Origin: DASSJF01 sp035934535
GTDB lineage: Bacteria; Sysuimicrobiota; Sysuimicrobiia; Sysuimicrobiales; Segetimicrobiaceae
Direction of reading: 5' to 3'
Assembly: GCA_035934535.1 (NCBI GenBank)
Contig: DASYXS010000121.1
Span: forward strand, 1 to 30,186
Length of the DNA: 30,186 bases
Each line of letters begins with the position of its first letter. Position 1 is the stretch's first letter. Positions 23,272-30,186 of this stretch are shown one piece after another. The notes beneath the pieces were generated by a model that searched no databases, was not told where the DNA came from, and saw nothing but the letters and a program-made list of their open reading frames with translations. The position numbers and the translations under genes were made by a program.

Positions 23272-25236
23272 CTATCTGCTGGGATTGGTATTCGGTCTGG
23301 GGTTGAAGTCCGCCGGGATCTCGTTGCGGATCCCGAGCCGGACATCCGTGGGGACGATCCCGATGCTCCGACAGGACATCCCGCTTGCCGCCGGCAGGCG
23401 CATCACGTCCTGGTCCGGGATCTCCGCGTAGGCCGCCGGGAGCGGCGCCGCGCGCCCCGTCAGCCGGGCGGGATCGAACGCGCCAAGCAAATCATCAACC
23501 CCGGGCGTGAACGCGTCGTCGGGGCCTAGATGGTCCTGGTTGTACAGCTGTTTGCCGAGCGCGCGCGCGGCCTGTTCGTCGGGCAGCTGCGCGAGCGGCG
23601 TCAGGTTGAAGAGCGTGTCGGCGAATTTGACCACCGAGGCGTGGTTACCGGCGGCGTGCGCGATCGCGTGCGCCCGCGCGAACGGGGAGATCACGATCAG
23701 CGGCACCCGCGGACCGTTGCTGACGATCCCGCCGTCGGGGCCCCGTTTCGTGATCGGCGGCGGCACGTGGTCGTAATCGCCCTCCGAGTCGTCCCAGGTG
23801 ATGACGATGGCGCTCTGCCTCCAGTACGGGCTGCGGGCTATCTTATTGATGGTCTGGGCGACCATCGCCTCGCTGATCTGCGCGTCGGCGTAGGCCGGGT
23901 GATCATCGTCGCCGATAAAGTTCTTCCTCACGGCCGGATCGGGATCCGTCGGCGCGAGCTTCATGATATTCTGGTAGCCGCCCTTGACGTAGAACAGCCC
24001 GCCTTCACGGGGCAGCGTCCGGCGGTCGATCGCGTTCCACAGATCGTCGAGCCCATGCAGGTGCGCCGCCATCCGTGGATTGTTAGCCACGTACCCGAAG
24101 TACTGCGGCCCGTTGTGATGCGCGATGTAGGAGGCGTGCTGCCCCATCGCGTCCACCGGCCCCGGATCGGTCGGCTCGTGGTCGTACCCTTCCTCGTACC
24201 ACCCCCACGGCACCGTGGCGTGGCCCGCCGCGGAGATCGCGGCGATATCGTTCCGGACGTCGTCCAGATCGCCGCGGGCGTCGCGGTCCTCCGACGCCAC
24301 CTGACGAAGGTTCTGGCCCTGCAGCGTCAGGGGGAGGCTGCCGAACGTGAGGTTGATCTGGGTGGCGTACTCCTTCGGCGGGTTGCCGCGGAAATCGCTC
24401 GGATTGACGGGCATCCGGCGCGCGGGCGGGGTTGGATCGTCCTGCGATCCCCACAACGGGTCCGCGTCGTTGAGGTCCGGCATGCCGGTCCCGGAATCGC
24501 CGCTGCCGCGGTAGGCCTGATCGGGATGTTTGACCCACTGCGTCTCGCCGGTCTGCGCCGCGATGATCGCCAGGTTGCCCGGCGTTGATGGCCCGGTGAT
24601 CGACTGGAAGATATGGTCGAAGAGCACGAAGCGGTTCGCATAGCGCCACATGATCGGGATCGTGTCGCAGTCCTCGTACGCCATCGCAAGCTGGCCGAAC
24701 TGCTTGGCCTTGAGCGAGGGGTTGCCTTGGGGCGAGTACTTCAACTCCTCGACCACCGCGAACTTGTCCATGAGCGAGGCGCCGCCCACGACGTCCATCT
24801 TGGCGACGATGCGCGAGTGCGAGTGGTCGATGTCGTCGGTGTCGGCCGCGAACTGCTCGGGCCCGATCCGGAACGGATGGATCAGCCCGACGCTGCCGTC
24901 GGTGTTTACGATCGGTTGATAGAACCCGGGCGTGCGGTCCGCGGGCTGCGAGAAGATCCCGTCCGCCCCGGGAAACGTGCCGAAGTAGGAGTCGTACGAC
25001 CGGTTTTCCTGGTACACGACAAAGACGTACTTGACCCGCCGCCGCAGCAGGTTGACGAGGTCCCCGCGGCTGGTCGACGGCTCGCTCCCCGGAGCCACCA
25101 GCACCGGTGGGATGGCCGGATCCTCGACCGCACCCAGGTCCTGGCTCGAAGATTTGGGGAGACCCGCGAGGACCATTGTGAGCATGACGACGAGCAGCGC
25201 CGCCGCACCCGGCAGCCACCGACCCAATGAGCGCAC
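23272..25236 (-). CDS. Secreted phosphoesterase (phospholipase C / AcpA acid phosphatase family)
   Basis: GTG 25236 follows AAGGAGGGGGCTT, which decides the start over 25269. The 654-aa protein has a signal peptide or anchor (residues 8-25). The domain opens with YVFVVYQENRSYDSYFGTFPG (about 70-90), the diagnostic phosphoesterase (PF04185-like) start with a metal-binding Glu77-Asn78. Later motifs include the VITWDDSEGDYDHVPPP metal site and a GPRVPLIVISPFA strand. Such enzymes release phosphate from phospholipids or other esters outside the cell. A PHO-box-like repeat array lies upstream, pointing to phosphate-starvation control. Confidence 0.92.
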   Translation of the reverse strand: MRSLGRWLPGAAALLVVMLTMVLAGLPKSSSQDLGAVEDPAIPPVLVAPGSEPSTSRGDLVNLLRRRVKYVFVVYQENRSYDSYFGTFPGADGIFSQPADRTPGFYQPIVNTDGSVGLIHPFRIGPEQFAADTDDIDHSHSRIVAKMDVVGGASLMDKFAVVEELKYSPQGNPSLKAKQFGQLAMAYEDCDTIPIMWRYANRFVLFDHIFQSITGPSTPGNLAIIAAQTGETQWVKHPDQAYRGSGDSGTGMPDLNDADPLWGSQDDPTPPARRMPVNPSDFRGNPPKEYATQINLTFGSLPLTLQGQNLRQVASEDRDARGDLDDVRNDIAAISAAGHATVPWGWYEEGYDHEPTDPGPVDAMGQHASYIAHHNGPQYFGYVANNPRMAAHLHGLDDLWNAIDRRTLPREGGLFYVKGGYQNIMKLAPTDPDPAVRKNFIGDDDHPAYADAQISEAMVAQTINKIARSPYWRQSAIVITWDDSEGDYDHVPPPITKRGPDGGIVSNGPRVPLIVISPFARAHAIAHAAGNHASVVKFADTLFNLTPLAQLPDEQAARALGKQLYNQDHLGPDDAFTPGVDDLLGAFDPARLTGRAAPLPAAYAEIPDQDVMRLPAASGMSCRSIGIVPTDVRLGIRNEIPADFNPRPNTNPSR

Positions 25237-25286
25237 AAGCCCCCTCCTTGTGGCGGACTGGAACCCCACGCCTGCGTTTCGTGGTT

Positions 25287-25292
25287 ATCCTA
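25287..25292 (-). promoter_or_regulatory. Possible -10 of the phosphoesterase gene
   Basis: TAGGAT on the minus strand lies 8 bp downstream of the last PHO-box repeat, the arrangement in which the activator replaces the -35. The overlapping GATAAC is an alternative. The match to TATAAT is only moderate. Confidence 0.35.
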
Positions 25293-25300
25293 AGGGGCCG

Positions 25301-25341
25301 TCGTCAACAACCGGTAAAGCGACAGTGAGCTTTCCGTTAAG
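25301..25341 (-). promoter_or_regulatory. PHO-box-like array: four direct repeats at 11-bp spacing
   Basis: On the minus strand the units CTTAACGG (25341-25334), GCTCACTG (25330-25323), CTTTACCG (25319-25312) and GTTGACGA (25308-25301) start exactly 11 bp apart. All fit a T-T/C-N-A-C core. PhoB/PhoP boxes of Bacillus, Streptomyces and cyanobacteria are direct repeats of about this core at 11-bp period. The array lies 64 nt upstream of a secreted phosphoesterase. Confidence 0.65.
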
Positions 25342-25369
25342 AACCCGCCAAGTTCCCGCGCACGGGGCG

Positions 25370-26236
25370 TTACCCCGCCCGCGACGCCGCCTTGAGAATC
25401 GCGCGCTTGGTATAGACCGACGCGAGGTGGGCACGGAACTCGCTCGACGCGTAGAGATCCGCCTGCACGTCCGCGCCGTCGGCCGCGTGCGCCGCGGCGT
25501 CCGCGACCGTCTTCTCGTCCAGGGCCTTGCCCACGAGCGCCTTCTCGACGGCGGAGGCGCGGTATGCCTTCCCGGCGACGCCGTTGATGCCGATCGCGGC
25601 CTTCTGGCACTTGCCGCCGCTCACCTGAAGCACGACCGCCACACCGACGACGGCATAGCCGCTGGCGGGGTGCGGGTGCTTGAGGTACGCGCTCCCGATG
25701 CCCTTCCCGGCGATCGCCGGCACGCGGACCTCGGTGATGATCTCGGTCGGCTGGAGCGCCGTGGTCAGCATCTCGACGAAGAAGTCCTTGGCCGGAATCG
25801 TGCGGTTGCCCTTGGGCCCGGTCGCGACGATCTCGGCCTCGAGCGCGAGGATCGCGCCCGGATAGTCGGCGGCCGGATCCGCGTGCGCGAGGCTCCCGCC
25901 GAGGGTGCCCCGGTTGCGCACCTGCATGTCGCCGATCACCGACGCGGTCTCCGGCAGCAGCGGGCACTGCTTCTGCAGCACGTCGCTCTGCTCGACGGCG
26001 TCGTGGGTGACGAGCGCGCCGATCGTGATCGTGGAGCCCTTGGCCTCGATCTTGTCGAGCCCCGCGATGCGGCCGATGTCCACGACCACCTTGGGCTGAG
26101 CCAGCCGGAACTTCATGATCGGCAGCAGACTGTGGCCGCCGGCCAGCAGCTTCGCGTCGTCGCCGTGCCGCTCCAGGAGGCCGATCGCCTCTTTCACGGT
26201 GGACGGGGCGTGGTATTCGAACGGCGCGGGAATCAT
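25370..26236 (-). CDS. coxM: Molybdenum hydroxylase FAD subunit (CO dehydrogenase medium subunit family)
   Basis: The 288-aa protein has the two FAD-binding motifs of the family: AGGHSLLPIMKFRL (about 32-45) and T-L-G-G-S-L-A-H-A-D-P-A-A-D (about 111-124). The CODH FAD/C-terminal domain follows. It passes electrons from the Fe-S subunit to FAD and on to a quinone or acceptor. ATG 26236 overlaps the coxL stop by one base (TGATG), so synthesis is coupled. Confidence 0.93.
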   Translation of the reverse strand: MIPAPFEYHAPSTVKEAIGLLERHGDDAKLLAGGHSLLPIMKFRLAQPKVVVDIGRIAGLDKIEAKGSTITIGALVTHDAVEQSDVLQKQCPLLPETASVIGDMQVRNRGTLGGSLAHADPAADYPGAILALEAEIVATGPKGNRTIPAKDFFVEMLTTALQPTEIITEVRVPAIAGKGIGSAYLKHPHPASGYAVVGVAVVLQVSGGKCQKAAIGINGVAGKAYRASAVEKALVGKALDEKTVADAAAHAADGADVQADLYASSEFRAHLASVYTKRAILKAASRAG

Positions 26237-28620
26237 CAGGCCTTCACCTCCGGTGCTTTCTTGTCGGACTTGTTGTGGATCGCCGTCCAGATCCGCTCGG
26301 GCGTGAGCGGCATGTCGATGTGGGTGACGCCGAACGACCGCAGCGCGTCCATGACCGCGTTCACGACCGCCGGGGTGCTGGCGATGGTACCGGTCTCGCC
26401 GACGCCCTTGACCCCGATGGGGTTGTGCGGCGACGGCGTCTCGGTGCGGCCGGTGACGAAGCGCGGAAACATCCGCGCCCGCGGCACCGCGTAATCCGCC
26501 ATCGAGCCGGTAAGGAGCTGTCCGTCGGCGTTGTAGGTCGCGGCCTCGTGCAACGCCTGCGCGACGCCCTGCACGATCCCGCCGTGCACCTGGCCGTCGA
26601 CGATCAGCGGGTTGATGACCCGGCCGCAGTCGTCCACTGCGACGTACCGCCGCAGCTCCACCTGCCCGGTGTCGGCGTCGACCTTCACCACGGCCGCGTG
26701 GGTGCCGAACGGAAACGTGAAGTTCGTGGGATCGTAGTAGGCGGACGCCTCGAGCGACGGCTCAACGCCCGCCGGCAGGCTCCACGCCAGATACGCCTGC
26801 AGGGTGACCTCCTGGATCGTCTTCGCGCGATCCGGGCTGCCGCGCACCGAGAAGCGCCCCTGATCGAAGGTCAGGTCCCCTTCCGCGACCTCCAACATGT
26901 GGGCGGCGATCTTCGCGGCTTTATCGCGGACGCGCTGGGCGGCGATGGCGATCGCCGCGCCCCCCACGACCGTCGTCCGGCTGCCGTAGGTGCCCCATCC
27001 CATCGAGATCGCGCCGGTGTCGCCGTGGACGACCTCGATGTCCTCGACCGGCAGGCCGAGCTGGTCCGAGACGATCTGCGCAAACGTCGTCTCTTCTCCC
27101 TGGCCGTGCGGGGAGGTCCCGGTGTAGACCGTGGCCTTTCCGGTCGGATGCATGCGCACCGTGGCGCTCTCCCAGAGTCCGCCCTGGAAGCCGACCGCGC
27201 CGGCGACGGCCGACGGCCCCAGTCCGCAAATTTCCACGTACGTGCTCAGGCCGATGCCCAGATACCGTCCGTCCTTCGGTCCTTGCTGCTGCACCTCGCG
27301 CAGCCGCTTGTACTCGATGAGCTCGAGCGCCCGCTCGAGCGCCGGCACGTAGTTGCCGCTGTCGTAGCTCAGCCCCTCGGCGGTCGCGTACGGGAACTGA
27401 TCCGGCCGGATGAAGTTCTTGCGCCGCACCTCCGCGGGCTCGAGGCGGAGGCGGCCGGCGACAAGATCCACCATCCGCTCGATGAGGTACGTGGCCTCGG
27501 GACGGCCCGCGCCGCGGTACGCGTCCACCGGCGTGGTGTTGGTGAACACGCCCACCACTTCGTACTCGACGTTGGGAATCGTGTAGCACCCCGTGAGCAT
27601 GAGTCCGTGCAGGATCGTCGGGACACCCGGGGCCGCGGTGGAAAGATACGCGCCGAGGTTTGCCCACGTCTTGCCGCGCAGGCCGAGCAGCGTGCCGTCC
27701 CGTCGCGCCGCGATCTCGAGGTCCGTGATGTGGTCGCGGCCGTGGATCGTTGCGGTGTAGTTCTCGCGGCGGTCCTCGGTCCACTTCACCGGGCGGCCCG
27801 TCGCGCGGGCGCAGAATGCGACGACGGCCTCGTCGGCGTAGAACGGAATCTTACTGCCGAAGCCGCCGCCCACCTCCGGCGCCACGACCCGGATCTTGTG
27901 CTCCGGGATCCCCGTCACGACGGACATGAGGAACCGCGCAATGTGCGGGTTCTGCGTCGTGTACCAGACCGTGAGATCGCCCGCACTACTCGCGTACTTC
28001 GCGACGACGCTGCGCGTCTCCATCGCGTTGGGGATCAGCCGCTGGTTGACGAAGCGCTGCCGCACGACCACGCCGCCGCGCTCCGCCTCGGCGAACGCGG
28101 CCTTCGCATCGCCGCCGGCCAGCTTCCAGGTAAAGGCGACGTTGTTCGGCGCCTCCGCGTGCAGTTGCGGCGCGCCCGATCCCACCGCCTGCTCCTGGTT
28201 CACGATCGCGGGAAGCGGCTCGTAGTCGACCTGTACCAGCGACGCGGCGTCACGCGCCGCATAGGGATCCTCCGCGAGGACGACGGCCACGCCGTCGCCG
28301 GTGTACCGCACGCGATCGACGGCGAGCGCGGGATGAGGCGGCGTCTTGAGGTCCGAGTTCGGAATGAGCCACGCCGTCGGAATCGGGTTGATCTTGCCCT
28401 GGAGGTCGGCTCCGGTGAACACGGCGACGACGCCCGGATGACGGCGCGCCGCGTTGGTATCGATGCGGGTGATCCGGGCGTGGGCGTGCGGGCTGCGGAC
28501 GATGCACGCGTGCACCATCCCCGGGAGGCGCAGGTCGTCGGTGTACGTCGCCTGTCCGGTGATCAGCCGCGGATCTTCGCGGCGGCGGATGCTGGCGCCA
28601 AAGATCTTGCTGACCGCCAT
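26236..28620 (-). CDS. coxL: Molybdopterin-binding large subunit, form II CODH / xanthine dehydrogenase family
   Basis: The 794-aa catalytic subunit has the aldehyde oxidase/xanthine dehydrogenase a/b hammerhead domain (about 20-145) and molybdopterin-binding domains with GGGFGSK (251-257), QGGLW and GQGEETTFAQI. The active-site loop reads A-Y-R-G-A-G-R (367-373), the form II signature, not the AYXCSFR of true form I CO dehydrogenase. The catalytic Glu is at about 742 in KGVGETG. Form II enzymes are often annotated as CODH, but their substrates are largely unproven. Start is ATG 28620, 13 nt after the coxS stop. Confidence 0.93.
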   Translation of the reverse strand: MAVSKIFGASIRRREDPRLITGQATYTDDLRLPGMVHACIVRSPHAHARITRIDTNAARRHPGVVAVFTGADLQGKINPIPTAWLIPNSDLKTPPHPALAVDRVRYTGDGVAVVLAEDPYAARDAASLVQVDYEPLPAIVNQEQAVGSGAPQLHAEAPNNVAFTWKLAGGDAKAAFAEAERGGVVVRQRFVNQRLIPNAMETRSVVAKYASSAGDLTVWYTTQNPHIARFLMSVVTGIPEHKIRVVAPEVGGGFGSKIPFYADEAVVAFCARATGRPVKWTEDRRENYTATIHGRDHITDLEIAARRDGTLLGLRGKTWANLGAYLSTAAPGVPTILHGLMLTGCYTIPNVEYEVVGVFTNTTPVDAYRGAGRPEATYLIERMVDLVAGRLRLEPAEVRRKNFIRPDQFPYATAEGLSYDSGNYVPALERALELIEYKRLREVQQQGPKDGRYLGIGLSTYVEICGLGPSAVAGAVGFQGGLWESATVRMHPTGKATVYTGTSPHGQGEETTFAQIVSDQLGLPVEDIEVVHGDTGAISMGWGTYGSRTTVVGGAAIAIAAQRVRDKAAKIAAHMLEVAEGDLTFDQGRFSVRGSPDRAKTIQEVTLQAYLAWSLPAGVEPSLEASAYYDPTNFTFPFGTHAAVVKVDADTGQVELRRYVAVDDCGRVINPLIVDGQVHGGIVQGVAQALHEAATYNADGQLLTGSMADYAVPRARMFPRFVTGRTETPSPHNPIGVKGVGETGTIASTPAVVNAVMDALRSFGVTHIDMPLTPERIWTAIHNKSDKKAPEVKA

Positions 28621-28633
28621 GGTCGTCGCCCCG

Positions 28634-29116
<483 letters not shown>

Positions 29117-29335
29117 GGGTTCGCCTCCTTGATGGAGTCGCCGCGGGCTCAGGGCTGCTGCGCCCGGGCCCGCAGGGCGGTTGCCGGTGGGGCGGGAAAA
29201 AACGGTACTGTGACGGCCGCGGAAAGGGTCGCTGCTCCGGCAGCGTGCTCTTCTGCGCGAGCCCTCCGGCGTCCTCCGGCGCATTTCGCCGGCCGGTCCC
29301 CGTAGGGACTCTGCCGGCCGCGCCCAGGGAATCCG
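29117..29335. other. Intergenic region between divergent coxS and livH-like genes
   Basis: This 219-bp gap must hold promoters for both directions, but no convincing -35/-10 pair was found on either strand. A short hairpin GTCCC-CGTA-GGGAC (near 29296-29310) lies between two GCCGGCC tracts, close to the livH-like start; its role is unclear. Confidence 0.3.
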
Positions 29336-30184
29336 ATGGACCTTGCCGCTCAACTGATCGTCAGCGGTCTACTCGCCGGCGCGCCCTACGCGCTCGCCGC
29401 CTGGGGCTTGGCGGCGGCGCTCGCGACCGGAACCCTGAACCTCGCGGTGGGCATGTTTTTCACGCTCGGCGCCTACTTCGCGCTGGAGGCCACCGCCCGG
29501 GGCCTGCCCGCATCATACGCTGCCCCCGCCGCCGCCCTCGTCGCCCTCATCCTCGGCCTGGGCATCGAGCGCGTGTTCGTGCGTCCGCTGCGCGGACGGG
29601 CGCTCGCGACGGCGGTCGTGCTGCTCGGTATCGCGCTGGCCGGTGAACAAGTCTTCGGCCTCGTCTGGGGCACGGCCGAGCGCTCGGTACCGCTCAAATT
29701 GGAGGTCCTGCAAATCGAGCACGTCGTCGTCGCCGGGCTGGAACTGTTCATCGCGGCCGCCGCGGCGCTCGCGTTCTTCGGCGTGGTCGCCCTGGCGCGC
29801 CGGTCGCGCGCCGGGCTGGCCGTGCGCGCCGCGGCCGAAAACGCGGAGATCGCTTCGTGCGCCGGTCTCGACGTCGGGCGCCTGCAAGTGTGGGCGTTCG
29901 CGGCCGGATGCGCGGCGGCCGCGGCGGCCGGCGCCCTCGTCTCGCCGATCACGCCCCTGTCGCCCTCGTTGGGACGCGGCGCGCTGATCTTCAGCGTTGC
30001 CGCGGCGGCCGCCGGCGGCCCGGGCCTGCGCGGACTGCTCGCGGCATCGCTCGCGCTCGGCGTAATCACCCAGTCCGCGGCGAACTATCTCGCGCCGCTG
30101 TGGGCCGTCGTGGTGCCCGCGGCGGTGCTCGCGGGCGCCGCGGCCTGGCGGCGCCCGCCGCTGTGGCGGCGGGCGGACACATGA
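29336..30184 (+). CDS. Branched-chain amino acid-type ABC transporter permease (LivH-like)
   Basis: The 282-aa protein starts at ATG 29336 with AGGGAA five bases upstream. It has about eight hydrophobic helices and opens IVSGLLAGAPYALAAWGLA, the standard LivH N-terminus. The EAA-like loop reads SRAGLAVRAAAENAEIASCAGLDVGRLQVWAFAAGC, matching the R-A-x-x-x-N-x-x-x-A-x-x-x-G pattern of this permease class. It forms half of the membrane channel with LivM. Substrates of this ABC class include leucine and related amino acids, amides and urea. The stop overlaps the next ATG. Confidence 0.88.
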   Translation: MDLAAQLIVSGLLAGAPYALAAWGLAAALATGTLNLAVGMFFTLGAYFALEATARGLPASYAAPAAALVALILGLGIERVFVRPLRGRALATAVVLLGIALAGEQVFGLVWGTAERSVPLKLEVLQIEHVVVAGLELFIAAAAALAFFGVVALARRSRAGLAVRAAAENAEIASCAGLDVGRLQVWAFAAGCAAAAAAGALVSPITPLSPSLGRGALIFSVAAAAAGGPGLRGLLAASLALGVITQSAANYLAPLWAVVVPAAVLAGAAAWRRPPLWRRADT

Positions 30185-30186
30185 GT
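30181..30186 (+). CDS. Start of a second gene, probably the partner permease (LivM-like)
   Basis: ATG 30181 overlaps the livH-like stop (ATGA) and only two codons (Met-Ser) are visible before the window ends. LivM normally follows LivH with such an overlap; the identity is inference from context. Confidence 0.35.

Noticed and set aside
25356..25377. Short stem CGGGG-TAACG-CCCCG at the coxM stop as a terminator
   Set aside because: Only 5 bp of perfect pairing and no following T-tract; too weak to claim.

Overview
The window is a gene-dense, GC-rich bacterial chromosome segment with short intergenic gaps, many 1-11 nt start/stop overlaps and frequent GTG/TTG starts. It looks like an aerobic, probably soil or sediment, lineage. 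Three features bear on taxonomy: a long, Bacillus-type SRP RNA with an Alu domain (2791-3058), an actinobacterial-type cytochrome bcc-aa3 gene set, and a probable UGA-encoded selenocysteine protein. They suggest a deep Terrabacteria lineage (Firmicutes-adjacent, or a candidate phylum) rather than a typical actinobacterium or proteobacterium. This placement is inference.

Layout. 1-2139 (minus): the edge of a secreted protein, an alpha/beta hydrolase and an M24 metallopeptidase. 2215-3058 (minus): an AhpD/CMD-type redox protein whose CxxC motif reads C-P-F-TGA and is followed by a SECIS-like hairpin, directly downstream of the SRP RNA. 3096-5615 (minus): VOC protein, LiaF-like membrane protein, HAD hydrolase and an SDR epimerase. 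5686-6171 (plus): a promoter, an 18-codon ORF, a hairpin and an orphan 70-aa gene with a near-perfect Shine-Dalgarno. 6330-8036 (minus): DUF6176-like protein, methyltransferase and peptidase S51. 8173-10639: two divergent MFS transporters, followed by an unknown secreted protein.

11227-18266 is a respiratory island. ctaC-ctaD-ctaF run on the plus strand and converge on ctaE-qcrC-qcrA-qcrB-ctaG on the minus strand. Together they encode a menaquinol:cytochrome c:oxygen chain of the actinobacterial bcc-aa3 type plus the copper-insertion factor CtaG. 18356-23028 holds an acyl-CoA synthetase, a creatininase-family amidohydrolase, a CDF metal exporter with a triple C-terminal domain, and signal peptidase I.

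23092-25341 holds tRNA-Ser(GGA) and a secreted phosphoesterase preceded by four 11-bp-spaced direct repeats that look like a PHO box. 25370-29116 (minus) is a coxS-coxL-coxM molybdenum hydroxylase operon; the large subunit carries AYRGAGR, the form II signature. The window closes with the first genes of a branched-chain amino acid type ABC permease pair on the plus strand.

The most unusual items are the candidate selenoprotein with its hairpin, the PHO-box array upstream of the phosphoesterase, and the small leader-ORF locus at 5686-5867.
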